Shown here in pieces: positions 26,642 through 36,000 of a stretch of 64,000 nucleotides of DNA (position 1 is its first letter; the number at the start of each line of letters is the position of its first letter). A model generated the notes under the pieces. The model was not told where the DNA came from and ran no database searches. It saw nothing but the letters and a program-made list of their open reading frames with translations. A program made the position numbers and the translations under genes. Origin of the DNA: Caulobacteraceae bacterium (GTDB taxonomy: Bacteria > Pseudomonadota > Alphaproteobacteria > Caulobacterales > Caulobacteraceae); NCBI GenBank assembly GCA_019748055.1, contig JAIEQC010000054.1, positions 1-64,000 on the forward strand. The letters are read 5' to 3'.

Positions 26642-27127
26642 ATGCGCCTGCCTCTTCTTTCCCTCTTCGCCGCCGCCGCCGTCGCGGCCGCCGCCCTGCC
26701 CGCCCAGGCGCAGGATCCGGTCGCCAACTCCGGCCCTTACTTCATCATGGATCTGGCCGACGAGAACCTGATCCTCGCGGCGGGCGGCACCCGCTCACGC
26801 GCGGGGTCTCAGGCCAAGGTGACGATTTCGGTCCTCAGCGCGCCCAATGCCGTGCAAGACGGGATCGCCCGCCTGGACATGGCCTATGAGTTCGACTGCT
26901 CCGGTCGCCGGTTCCGCACGCCCTCCGCAACTGCCTATGACCTGAACGGCAGCCTCATGGGCAGCGTCACGGATGAGCCCGAGTGGACCGACGTCAACAT
27001 GACCGCCACCAGCGCGACCATCATGGCCTACGCCTGCGACCAGACGCTGCCGGAAGGCGTCGAACCCATCCAGGGCGACATCAACGTGCTGGCCGCGCGC
27101 TACCGCGAGATCGCCGCCGGCGAGTAA
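26642..27127 (+). CDS. Secreted protein of unknown function
   Basis: This 161-residue protein has a clear signal peptide (MRLPLLSLFAAAAVAAAALPAQAQ, cleavage after AQA) and a mature domain of about 137 residues with two Cys (near 85 and 139) that may pair. The segment YEFDCSGRRFRTPSATAYDLNG resembles the beta-strand repeat of small surface-adhesin E-like proteins, but the match is weak. A strong hairpin follows the gene. Confidence 0.7.
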   Translation: MRLPLLSLFAAAAVAAAALPAQAQDPVANSGPYFIMDLADENLILAAGGTRSRAGSQAKVTISVLSAPNAVQDGIARLDMAYEFDCSGRRFRTPSATAYDLNGSLMGSVTDEPEWTDVNMTATSATIMAYACDQTLPEGVEPIQGDINVLAARYREIAAGE

Positions 27128-27148
27128 GGCGGAAAAGACCACAACCCA

Positions 27149-27178
27149 AGGGCCCCGGATCACTCCGGGGCCCTTTCT
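27149..27178. terminator. Strong hairpin between convergent genes
   Basis: A 10-bp stem (AGGGCCCCGG / CCGGGGCCCT) with a 6-base loop is followed by TTCT. It ends the secreted-protein gene and may also serve the convergent DUF2383 gene. Confidence 0.85.
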
Positions 27179-27196
27179 CATGCCGCGTCGCGGGCG

Positions 27197-27703
27197 TCAC
27201 ATCGACAGCGGACGACCGTCGGAAGTGGTCGTCGTGACCGGTCGGCCGTCGGCGCCTTCCAAGGCGTGCTTCAGGTCACGCATCTCGTCGTGGCCGTCCT
27301 TGACGGTCAGATAGGCGCGGCGGACCACTTCACGCGTCGTGGCAGACAGTTTGTCGTCCTCCAGCGCGCGCTCGAACTTGGCCTTGATGAAGTCCTCGCC
27401 GTTCTCAACGGAGTTCACCACCGCCTGCTCGTCGCGCAGCAGGGCATGCTTGACGTCCAGGAAGGCGCGGTGGGCCTTGGCCAGGATCGAGCCGTCGTCC
27501 TCCGGCGTCGCGCCCAGGCCGCGCACCGCGGTCTGCAGGTCGGCGGCGACGCGGCGGCGTTCGCCGGCGCGTTTGACGAAGCGATCGCGATAGGCGGCGA
27601 CGTCGGTCTCCTTGGCGGCCTCCTCATAGCCGTCGGCGCTGTCGAGCGTGGTCTCGATCAGGCCGTTCATAACGTCGATGTCGTGTCGGTTGGCGTCGGT
27701 CAT
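27197..27703 (-). CDS. DUF2383 (PA2169-type) four-helix-bundle protein
   Basis: This 168-residue helical protein has the DUF2383 pattern: NGLIETTLDSADGYEEAAKE at the start, then FVKRAGERRRVAADLQ and a long central helix with GEDFIKAKFERALED. The fold is ferritin-like. Family members are often stress-induced and their role is unknown. It is a single gene with its own promoter region before kynA. Confidence 0.85.
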   Translation of the reverse strand: MTDANRHDIDVMNGLIETTLDSADGYEEAAKETDVAAYRDRFVKRAGERRRVAADLQTAVRGLGATPEDDGSILAKAHRAFLDVKHALLRDEQAVVNSVENGEDFIKAKFERALEDDKLSATTREVVRRAYLTVKDGHDEMRDLKHALEGADGRPVTTTTSDGRPLSM

Positions 27704-27790
27704 GGGATTTGCCTCTCTTTCGGGGAAGATGAGGTCAAAGCGCCCGAGCCTTCGGCCGGTTTCAGCTTGGCCGTTGAAAAGCCCCGACTT

Positions 27791-28588
27791 CTAAAGCCGG
27801 GTGCGGATCGACCACAGCTCCGGGAAGCATCGACGAGACAGGGTTTCCGTCAGATAGCCCACGCCGGCGGTCCCACCCGTGCCCATGCGCCGTCCGATGA
27901 TCCGCTCCACCGTCACCACGTGCTTGTGCCGCCAGGTCAGCAGGGCGTCGTCCAGATCAACCAGCTTTTCCGCCAGTTGATAGAGCTCCCAGAACTCGTG
28001 GGGGCGGCGATAGACGTCCAGCCACGCCTCCTCGACCGCCGGACTGGGTGCGTACGGCGTCGAGACCTCCCGCGACAAGACGTCGTCCGGAACGTCCAGG
28101 CCCGCGGCGGCCAGCCGGACCAGCGTGTCGTCGTACAGGCTGGGAGCCTCGATCGCGGCCTTCAGCGCGGCGTGCGCATGGGGCCGTTCGACGTGATGCC
28201 GCAGGAAGGCGGGGTTCTTCAGCCCCAGCATGGCCTCGAACCGGCGGAACTGGTCGCTCTGGAATCCCGAGGACGATCCCAGCACGGCGCGGAAGTTCAG
28301 GTAGTCGGCGGGCGTCATGGTGGCCAGGACGTCCCAGCTCTGGGTCATGACCGCCTGGATGCGGCTGATGCGGGCCAGACTCTTGTAGGCGGGCACCAGG
28401 TCCCCGGCGCGGACCAACCGCTGTGCCAGCGCCAACTCGTGCAGCATCTGCTTGAGCCACAGCTCCTTGGTCTGGTGGATGACCACGAACAGCATCTCGT
28501 CGTGCTGGTCGGAGTGGGGCTTCTGCGCCGACAGCAGGACGTCGAGGTCCAGATAGCCGGCGTAGGTTACGTCGCGGGGGTCGCTCAT
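27791..28588 (-). CDS. kynA: Tryptophan 2,3-dioxygenase
   Basis: This 265-residue heme enzyme opens the indole ring of tryptophan to give N-formylkynurenine. It shows HDEMLFVVIHQTKELWLKQ near the start and the heme-ligand region TWRHKHVVTVERIIG followed by MGTGGTAGVGYL near the end. No other kynurenine-pathway gene is adjacent. Length fits the family. Confidence 0.95.
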   Translation of the reverse strand: MSDPRDVTYAGYLDLDVLLSAQKPHSDQHDEMLFVVIHQTKELWLKQMLHELALAQRLVRAGDLVPAYKSLARISRIQAVMTQSWDVLATMTPADYLNFRAVLGSSSGFQSDQFRRFEAMLGLKNPAFLRHHVERPHAHAALKAAIEAPSLYDDTLVRLAAAGLDVPDDVLSREVSTPYAPSPAVEEAWLDVYRRPHEFWELYQLAEKLVDLDDALLTWRHKHVVTVERIIGRRMGTGGTAGVGYLTETLSRRCFPELWSIRTRL

Positions 28589-28636
28589 GGCGCCCTTCTC
28601 GCCGTGGTCCGGCTCAGGCGCAAGTTCGCGGACGGT

Positions 28637-29146
28637 TCAGCCCAGCCAGGTCGGCAGCGAGGCGATCAGGGTGGACCCGCCCAGACGCTCGTTATGGATG
28701 AAGCCGTAGACCGGATAGACCGACGATCCCAAGTCGTTGATCGGGGCATACCAGACCTTCACCGCGCTCCAGTCGCCGGCGTCGGACACGTCGGCGACGG
28801 TGACGTTCTCCTCGATCTTGCCGCGGCTGCCGCCCCAGTTGGCGTGGGTGATGCGGATGACGCGGTCGGTCAGAATCTCCGACACCACGGCCACATGGCC
28901 ACGCGTCATGCGGCCGGTCGGACGGAACACCAGCACCGAGCCCACTTCCGGCGAGGAGCCGGTGCGGTACTGGCCCTGGGCGCTTTGCCACCAGGTCCAG
29001 GCGTCGCCGCGGATTTCGATGCCCGAAGTCAGGCGGGCGAAGGTCACGCACTGCCAGTACGGCGCGTCTGCCTGGGCGATCTGGGGGGCCAGCGGAGAAA
29101 ATCCGATGACGGCCGCAACCAGGGCGACGGCGAGCCGTTTCAGCAT
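28637..29146 (-). CDS. Secreted CHAP-domain amidase
   Basis: This 169-residue protein has a signal peptide (MLKRLAVALVAAVIGFSPL..., cleavage near AQA) and a CHAP domain with the catalytic Cys in YWQCVTFARLTSG and the His in TRGHVAVVSEIL; ITHANWGG follows. CHAP domains cleave amide bonds in peptidoglycan. In Caulobacterales this short type is common. Confidence 0.85.
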   Translation of the reverse strand: MLKRLAVALVAAVIGFSPLAPQIAQADAPYWQCVTFARLTSGIEIRGDAWTWWQSAQGQYRTGSSPEVGSVLVFRPTGRMTRGHVAVVSEILTDRVIRITHANWGGSRGKIEENVTVADVSDAGDWSAVKVWYAPINDLGSSVYPVYGFIHNERLGGSTLIASLPTWLG

Positions 29147-29192
29147 GAGGCGTGCTCCGTTCCGGTGGATCGAGGGCCTTGGGTAGCCGAAT

Positions 29193-30347
29193 TCACCCGA
29201 CCGGGGAAACCCGTGCGGGGGATTTTTCCTGTCTGACTTTCGCGTGATCGGCGTTTGGACCGCGCGAAGGCAGCTTTCGAAGCCAGGTCCGGGCGGGCTT
29301 TTCCACCAAATGATGCGCGACGGCCGCCGCGACCACGGCGCCGAGCACGATGCCCAGCCAGATCGGCAGGGCGAAGGTCTTGTCCTCCGACCCCGTCAGC
29401 CGGGCGACGCCGTTCACGGCCACAAGCGTCCAAGGGATCAGCACCATGTAGAGGGCGTAGGAGATCTCGCCCAGCCAGACGGCGAAACGGCTGGACAGGG
29501 GGCCGGCGCGGACGTTGTCCAGCGACCCCAGCGCCAGGATCAACATGCCGCCCAGAAGCACGATGAAGCCGTCCCACGCCTGGACCGAGGCGGCGGCGAC
29601 GATCAGGACCAGCGCCAGCCCGCTGAGCAGACCCGGCCGGGCCACGCCGCCGCGGCGGTGCACCAGATAGAGCGTGCAGCCGAGCGCGAAGCACGGCACG
29701 ATGCGCAGGGCGCCCCAGCGGATGGTGGCCTGCGTCAGCGAGAAGCCCGCCAGCTGCTGGAACACGACGTACAGCGCCATCAGGGCGGCGGCGGCGGCGG
29801 TGACCGCCAGCCACGGCCGCGCGCGCAGGGCCCAGGCGCCGGCGGCGAAGACGGGGAAGGTCAAATAGGCGAACCACTCCGCCGAGATCGACCAGGACGG
29901 GTGGTTGAACGCCGCCTCGGGCGCCAGGCCCCAGGCGTGCAGCATCAGCAGATTGGCCGGCAACGACGGCCAGTCGATGACCCGCGCCTGCATGGCGATG
30001 CCCGCCGCCGCCGCCCCGATCGCCAGCGCCATGACGCCCAGCAAGGTGGCCAGATGCAGCGGATAGACCCGCGCGATCCGCGCCCACAGGAAGCTGCGGT
30101 AGCCGAAGCGCTTCGTCCCGAACGCCTCCAGATAGACGTGGCTCAGGATGAAGCCGGACAGGACGAAGAACAGCTCGACCCCCAGATAGCCCTTTGCCGC
30201 GAGATGCGGCGTGAAGCCGACGTCGAGGTAGGGCCAGCAGGTGTAGAGCACCACCCAGGCCGCCGCGACGAAGCGGAGCGCGGTCAGCGGGCGCAGATCG
30301 GCCGGCGCGATCGGGCCGGCGTCGTCGGGAGAGGGCACAGCGGTCAT
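29193..30347 (-). CDS. Acyltransferase 3 (OafA-type) membrane protein
   Basis: This 384-residue protein has about ten membrane spans. It begins with the motif RPLTALRFVAAAWVVLY, then GYLGVELFFVLSGFILSHVY and RIARVYPLHL, the hallmark of acyltransferase 3 proteins that O-acylate surface glycans. No glycan gene cluster is adjacent, so the substrate is unknown. The first 16 residues are an acidic cytosolic tail. Confidence 0.92.
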   Translation of the reverse strand: MTAVPSPDDAGPIAPADLRPLTALRFVAAAWVVLYTCWPYLDVGFTPHLAAKGYLGVELFFVLSGFILSHVYLEAFGTKRFGYRSFLWARIARVYPLHLATLLGVMALAIGAAAAGIAMQARVIDWPSLPANLLMLHAWGLAPEAAFNHPSWSISAEWFAYLTFPVFAAGAWALRARPWLAVTAAAAALMALYVVFQQLAGFSLTQATIRWGALRIVPCFALGCTLYLVHRRGGVARPGLLSGLALVLIVAAASVQAWDGFIVLLGGMLILALGSLDNVRAGPLSSRFAVWLGEISYALYMVLIPWTLVAVNGVARLTGSEDKTFALPIWLGIVLGAVVAAAVAHHLVEKPARTWLRKLPSRGPNADHAKVRQEKSPARVSPVG

Positions 30348-30381
30348 CCCGCCATGCTGGCCGAAACCGCTTTGGGAACCG

Positions 30382-30855
30382 TTAAGGGACGTTCGCGGCC
30401 GGCGGCGTCTGGACCGGGCCGCTCTCGCCCGCGGTCATGATGGCGGCGGTCGCGGCGGCGCAGCCCTGCAGCGTCTCCTCGCCGATCTCCACGCGGGCGG
30501 TCAGGGGATACAGCCGGTCGCTCATGCCGTCGGAGCAGTCGGTGTCGATCAGGGTGACGCTGATCGTCCGGCCCTTGTCGGTCGTGCCGGTGAAGACGGC
30601 CATGGTGCCCATCAGCTCGACGTCGCCGCGCGGCGCGACCTCGCGCGGACGATCGACGCCCTCATAGGCGATGCCCTCCGGCCCGATGTCGACGCCCCAG
30701 AACGGCTCGGTCCCCAGCGCCCGGATGGGCTGCCCCAGATCGACGCCGCCCAGAACCGGCGCGGGCTCAGGGGTGGGCGTGGGCTCCGCGGGCGCCTGGG
30801 CCTCGCCGCAGGCGGCCAGGGCAAGGACGGCGAGGGACGGCAGGATCAGACGCAT
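30382..30855 (-). CDS. COG3650-type lipoprotein
   Basis: This 157-residue lipoprotein has the signal MRLILPSLAVLALAACGE (lipobox LAAC), a Pro-rich linker (about 20-35) and a domain with ALGTEPFWGVDIGPEGIAYEG, the COG3650 signature, and Cys residues near 112 and 138. The role is unknown. The ATG at 30855 fits; the frame upstream is not native. It is divergent from the DNA methyltransferase. Confidence 0.75.
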   Translation of the reverse strand: MRLILPSLAVLALAACGEAQAPAEPTPTPEPAPVLGGVDLGQPIRALGTEPFWGVDIGPEGIAYEGVDRPREVAPRGDVELMGTMAVFTGTTDKGRTISVTLIDTDCSDGMSDRLYPLTARVEIGEETLQGCAAATAAIMTAGESGPVQTPPAANVP

Positions 30856-30936
30856 GGGCGAACTCCGGAAGGCGACGGCATCGGACGCGGCCTTGTCCGG
30901 GAGGTCAAGGGCGCGGGGAAGGGTTAGGGTGAGGAC

Positions 30937-32070
30937 ATGACGAATCACGTCGCCAGAAACGCCCCGGTCGCGTGGGAGTTCTTCGCCGGCGGCGGGCTGG
31001 CGGGAATGGGACTGCACGGCTGGCGGATCGGCTTCGCCAACGACCTGGACCCGGCCAAGGCGCGGGCCTTCCAGCAGAACCATCCGGGCGTTCCCTTCCA
31101 CCTGGGCGACGTCGGCGCCCTGACGCCCGCCGACCTGCTCGGGCGGGCCGACCTGGCCTGGGCGTCGTCCCCCTGTCAGGACCTGAGCCTGGCCGGCGCG
31201 CGCGGCGGGCTGGCGGGGCGCCGGTCAGGCGCCTTCTGGGGTTTCATGGACCTGATGCGGGCGCTGGACGCCGAGGGGCGCGGCCCGGACCGGATCGTGA
31301 TGGAGAACGTCTGCGGCCTGCTGTCGTCGGGCGGCGGGGCAGATTTCGCGGCGGTCTGCGCGGCGCTGTCGGAAGGCGGCCGGCGCGTGGGCGCGCTGGA
31401 GATCGACGCCGCCCACTGGCTGCCCCAGTCCCGACCGCGCCTGTTCGTCGTGGCGATCCGCGGCGACGCTCCCCCACAGGTGGCCAGTCCGGTCGCCCCC
31501 TTTCACTCTTCGCGCCTGATCGCCGCCCACGACCGTCTGCCGAAAGCGGTGAAGGCCAACTGGGCGTGGTGGTCGCTGGCCGCCCCGCCGCGCATGAACC
31601 TCGACCTTGCGGCTCTTCTGGAACCAGACGAGGCGGTGGACTGGTTCTCCCCGGACCGGACGGCGGTGGCGCTGGCCCTGCTGTCGCCCCTGCATCGACG
31701 GCGACTGGAGGCGGAGCGGGCCTCCGGCGCGCGGCGGGTGGCGGCCGGCTATCGGCGCGTGCGCATAGAGGATGGGGTTCGAACCCAGCGGTTGGAACTT
31801 AGGTTCGACGGTCTCGCGGGCTGCCTCAGGACCCCCGCTGGCGGATCGTCGCGACAGATGGTCGTGTTGCTCGAAGGCGCCGAGACCCGGCTGCGCTGGC
31901 TCACGCCGCGAGAGGCGGCCCGGCTGATGGGCGTGCCCGACGACTGGCGCCTGCCGCCGTCCGCCTCTGCCGGCTTGAAGCTTATGGGGGACGCGGTGGC
32001 CGTGCCGGTGGTGCGCGCCTTGTCCGAAGGCCTGCTGAAGCCCGGGGCCGGGCGCCGCGCCGCTGCCTAG
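30937..32070 (+). CDS. Solitary DNA cytosine-C5 methyltransferase
   Basis: This 377-residue enzyme has the full motif order: I (EFFAGGGLAGMGL), IV (SSPCQDLSLAG with the catalytic Cys), VI (MENVCG), VIII (QSRPRLFVVAI), IX (TPAGGSSRQMVV) and X (GDAVAVPVV). The target-recognition part between VIII and IX is short, about 100 residues. No restriction endonuclease or Vsr gene is nearby, so it looks like an orphan modification enzyme. The target sequence cannot be read from the protein. Confidence 0.92.
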   Translation: MTNHVARNAPVAWEFFAGGGLAGMGLHGWRIGFANDLDPAKARAFQQNHPGVPFHLGDVGALTPADLLGRADLAWASSPCQDLSLAGARGGLAGRRSGAFWGFMDLMRALDAEGRGPDRIVMENVCGLLSSGGGADFAAVCAALSEGGRRVGALEIDAAHWLPQSRPRLFVVAIRGDAPPQVASPVAPFHSSRLIAAHDRLPKAVKANWAWWSLAAPPRMNLDLAALLEPDEAVDWFSPDRTAVALALLSPLHRRRLEAERASGARRVAAGYRRVRIEDGVRTQRLELRFDGLAGCLRTPAGGSSRQMVVLLEGAETRLRWLTPREAARLMGVPDDWRLPPSASAGLKLMGDAVAVPVVRALSEGLLKPGAGRRAAA

Positions 32071-32336
32071 TCGTCCTCCCGGTCCCGCCCCGGATCCAGC
32101 GTGTTGTCCACCCGCGCATCCCACCCTTCGCGGGACGATTTGAACGCCAAGGTCATCAGGCCCCAGGCCAGGGCCAGGCTGCCGAACATGCCCAGGCCCA
32201 GGGCGATCCAGCCGTGCACCGACATGGCCGCCCCGCCGATGGCCCGCCAGGCCGCGGCCGCGCCGAAGGTGGCCGCCGCCGCGGTCAGCAGCGCCAGAAG
32301 CAGGGCCAGAAAAAAGCGGACCAGACGCGAGGTCAT
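32067..32336 (-). CDS. Small two-span membrane protein
   Basis: This 89-residue protein has spans at about 6-30 and 42-64 and a charged tail (SSREGWDARVDNTLDPGRDREDD). It is not recognised. Its stop overlaps the stop of the convergent methyltransferase by four bases. It may form an operon with ydbL. Confidence 0.6.
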   Translation of the reverse strand: MTSRLVRFFLALLLALLTAAAATFGAAAAWRAIGGAAMSVHGWIALGLGMFGSLALAWGLMTLAFKSSREGWDARVDNTLDPGRDREDD

Positions 32337-32378
32337 GGTCCGCTTCTTAATCCCGCAGGCGCGCGGCGCCCATCGCCG

Positions 32379-32744
32379 TCAGCGACGCACCCACTGTCCC
32401 TGGGCGTTGCGCCACCACTGGCCGGACGAAATGCGCGGCTGGACGATGGTTTCGAAGGCGCGGGCGGCGGCGACGTCGGTGCTGACCCCCGTTTCGGCGG
32501 CGGCGCGGGCATAGGCGGCGCGGCGGCCGTCGTTGGTGATCCGAACGGCGGTCTGCAGCGCCGCATCGGTCGAGGCGACGCGGAAGCCCAGGAAGCCGTC
32601 GGCCTGTTCGCCCACGGTGCCCTCGGCCTTGGCGCGGTCGACCAGCGCCTTCTGCTCGGCGGACTGGGCGAAGGCCGCACCCGCAGCAGCGAAGGCCAGG
32701 GCCGCCACGGCGGCGACGGCGACGAAGGTCTTGCGGAAGGTCAT
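32379..32744 (-). CDS. ydbL: YdbL family (DUF1318) periplasmic protein
   Basis: This 121-residue protein has a signal peptide (cleavage near AFA-QS) and the DUF1318 pattern KALVDRAKAEGTVGEQADGFLG and RRAAYARAAAETGV; it ends with GQWWRNAQGQWVRR. In E. coli YdbL is reported to assist the YdbH-YnbE intermembrane lipid-transport bridge. Here it follows ynbE after 22 bases. Confidence 0.9.
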   Translation of the reverse strand: MTFRKTFVAVAAVAALAFAAAGAAFAQSAEQKALVDRAKAEGTVGEQADGFLGFRVASTDAALQTAVRITNDGRRAAYARAAAETGVSTDVAAARAFETIVQPRISSGQWWRNAQGQWVRR

Positions 32745-32766
32745 GGTCTGTCTCCCCCGGTCAAAG

Positions 32767-32961
32767 TCAGAACAGGTTGGGGTTTTCCTGGAGCAGCTGC
32801 TCCAGTTCGCGGTCCAGGCGGACGCGGACGTCGGCGTCCAGCTTGGCGTAGATCTGGATCGGGTCGACCTGCAGGCGAACCGTCGGCGTGCAGGCGACCA
32901 GCGTCACGGCGGTCAGCCCCAGGGCCAGATGGGCGGCGGCGCGCTTCATGTCGATCTTCAT
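32767..32961 (-). CDS. ynbE: YnbE family outer-membrane lipoprotein
   Basis: This 64-residue lipoprotein has the lipobox LVAC and the conserved PTVRLQVDPIQIYAKLDADVRVRLD typical of YnbE. In E. coli it stacks on the end of YdbH to connect it to the outer membrane. The order ydbH-ynbE-ydbL is the same here. An ATG four codons in (32949) may be the true start. Confidence 0.9.
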   Translation of the reverse strand: MKIDMKRAAAHLALGLTAVTLVACTPTVRLQVDPIQIYAKLDADVRVRLDRELEQLLQENPNLF

Positions 32962-33043
32962 GGGCGGTCATCCTGCGAAAGCGTTCGACGCCATATGTCC
33001 CGGGCAGGGATGAACGCGGTCTGAATGGGCCAACGCGCCCCGG

Positions 33044-36000
33044 TCAATCCCCGTTCCCGTCACGGGCGCGCTGAAGGTCGAGCAGATCGGAGATCAGTTC
33101 GTTGACGTTCAGGTCCACGTCCAGCGTCAGGTCGATGCCCGTGTCCGACGGCAGCGGCAGGTCGGTGCGGTTAAGGAAGTCGCGGCGGACCAGCTCCAGC
33201 CAGCCCAGCCGCAGCTCCTGACGCACCGGCGGATCGTGCCGGCCCAGAATGTGGAAGCGCAGAGCCAGCCGCCCGGCGTCGGTGCTGTCCATCGCCGCGG
33301 TCAGTTCGTCGAAGGCCAGGTTCTCCATGGCCTGATAGGCCAGTTGCTCGACCGTGCCCGGCGACACCGCCTCGCCCCCGCCTCCGGCGTCCAGCCCCGA
33401 CAGGGCCTCGCGCTGGATCGACAGGCGACCCGGCTGCACCGAATACAGACTGCCGCCCTGAACCGTCGCGCCCTGCCCCGGCGTCCAGGTGAAGGGCACG
33501 CGGCCCGAGACGACCGCGTCCACCGCCACCTTGTCGGCCAGACCGGTGGGCGAGATCAGGTCCCCGATCTGGATGCGGTCCAGAAGCAGCACGCCCGACC
33601 ACGGCTGGTCCGGCGCCAGCGGAAGCGCCGTGGGCTCCAGCGTCACCGTGCCGCCGGCCGCCGCGACCGAGGCGGCGTCCAGGTTGAGCGTGGCCTTGTT
33701 CAGGTCGAACGTCAGCGCCAGATCGGTCGCGTCGGTCAGCGCAGCGACCTTGCCGATCGTCACCGTCTGGTCCGGCGCGGTTTCCAGGGGCGCGAGATTG
33801 GTCAGCCGGACTTGTCCGGAAAGGCCCTCCACCGGCCCGGCCGGGCTGTCGAAGTCGAGGTCGTCGAGCGTCAGCAGGCCGCCGCTGGACCCGCCGTCGG
33901 GCTGGGCCGTCCAGTCGATCCGGCCGTCGAACCGGACACGACCGGACACGGGCGACCGGATCAGGTCCGCGCCCAGAGGCGTCAGGTCGGACGGCTGCAA
34001 CCCGCCCTCGGCGAACACCAAATCTTCGGACACGACGTCCACCCCGCCGACGCCGCTCGGCCCGTCGTGCGCCAGCGTCAGGCGGCCGACCGGGGTCGCG
34101 CCGTCGGCCAGATCGAAGACGCCGGTCCAGCGGTCGTTCGCCAATGCCGCCCGGCCCGAGGCCTGCAAGGGCTGGAACCTCAGGGGATCGGTGGCGTCGA
34201 TCACGCGGGCGCTTTCCACCCCCGCCGTCAGCGCCAGCCCGCCCGGCGTGCCGCGCACCGTCAGGGGTCCCTGCGCCGCCTCGAAGCGCAGGGCGAGGAA
34301 GGGGGCGCGGGCGGAGACGTCGGTCAGCCGCCCGTCCACGCGCCAGCCGCCGTCCGCCACGGTCACCAAGGGTCGGCCCGTCGGGCACAGGCCGCCGGCG
34401 ACGTCGATCACGTCGTTCTCGCCCAACTCCAGCCGCTCGACCGTGAGCGGCGTGCAGCGCGTCGTCGTGAAGGTCAGGCCGGCGGACGTCGTCGCCAGAC
34501 GGCCCGCCGCGTCCAGGGTGACGCCCCGGCCAAGGCCGAAGTCCAGCGCGGCCCGGCCGGTCAGGTCCGCCTGAAAGCCGTCGCCCGTCGCCCGCCAGCC
34601 GGTCACCCGGAGCCGCGCATCGGGCAGCCCGCCCCCGTTCATGGCCAGGTCGAAGGCTCCGCGCGGCGCAGCCGCCGGTGCGGCGATCAGGACGGGGCCG
34701 CCGGCGGAGGTGATCGTGGCCGTACCCCCGGCGCGCGTGCGGATCGTCAGCCCCCGAGGCGCATCCAAGGTCGTGCCGGCTGGTGCGACCATCAGCCGAT
34801 AGGCCGGCGCGGACAGCGAGAAGTCCGACAGGGCGCGCTTCAGCGTCCCCAGCTCCGGCACGTCGTCGCGCGTGGGCGCGCCCAGCAAGGGCCAGCCACC
34901 GCCGGACGCGGTCAGCGCGCCGGTCGCGGCGAGACGAAGCGAGCCGTCGGCGACGACGTCCAGCGCGCCGCGCGACGTCACGCCCGTCAGGGTCAGCCCG
35001 CCCGTCTCGACGCGCCCTGCCCGCACCAGCGCCGGTCCCGACGCCTCCCACGCCCCGCCGCGCCCGCGCACCGTCAGACCGGTCGAGGCCGCGTCCAGCC
35101 CGCGCAGGGAAAAGCCCTCTCCGTCCGCCGACGCGGCGGCGACGGACATGGGCCCGTCCAGCCGCCACGACGGCGCGCCGTCGTCGAAGGCGAGGCGAGC
35201 CTGGGCGCCGGTCGCCCTGGCCCGCGCGCCGCCGGCGCTCAAGGCGCCGTCGACCCCGGCCACCGTCAGATCGAGCGTAGTCAGGCCGGTCAGGGTCAGG
35301 CCCGACCCGGCTCCCGCGGCCTCGCCCACGAAATCGAGAGATCCCGAGACGTCCCGGCTCGACCAGCCCCCGGACGCCATTCGGTCGGCGGCGAAGGTCA
35401 GGTCCATGCGGGCCGGCCCGTCGGCGGATCGGCGGCCGACGTCCGGATAGGCGGCGGCGCCCTTGGCGGTCAGCTTAAGACCGGCGCCCCGCACCCCCGC
35501 CAGGTCCGCCTCGACGATCGTCAGAACTAGGTCGAAGCGGGTCCGCCCCGAAGCCGTCGCCAGGCTGATCCGCCCGGCCGCGCCACGCACGAAGCCCGCG
35601 CCACCGCGATAGTCGGCCGCCGGCAGCGTGGCCTCCAGACTGGCCAGACGTCCGTCGGCCACGCGGGCGTCGCCCAACATCGTCGTGCGGCCCCAATCGG
35701 AATCCAGCCGGACGATTGCCTTTTCCAGCACGATGGCCGGGCCGACCTCGTCGGTGCGAGCGGGGCGGCGGGCGAACTCGTCGATCAGGGGATCCAGTTG
35801 TCCGAAGCTGAGGCGCCGGCCAGTCCACCGGGCGCGCACCGTCGGCCCAACCAGCCGTAGGCGCGTGGGAGTCGCGCCGAGGCCGCCGGCACTCCACGGC
35901 GCCCCCACCGTCCAGTCAACCTCGACCCGAGGGGCGACGACCTGCGGGTCGCGTGGGTCGCCCAAGGTCACGGCGCCGACCATGCCGTCCATCTCCAGCC

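Noticed and set aside
27266-29236. A 656-codon plus-strand frame opposite the DUF2383, kynA and CHAP genes
   Set aside because: All three minus-strand genes have clear family motifs; the antisense frame has none.
31770-31790. A tRNA T-arm-like run (GGGTTCGAACCC-type) on the plus strand
   Set aside because: It lies in frame inside the DNA methyltransferase gene (codons for GVRTQ) and no acceptor stem or anticodon arm surrounds it.
33236-35530. A 764-codon open frame antisense to ydbH
   Set aside because: It is a GC-rich shadow of ydbH: composition is dominated by Arg, Gly, Gln and Pro, with no domain. The ydbH frame has a membrane anchor and family-like ends.
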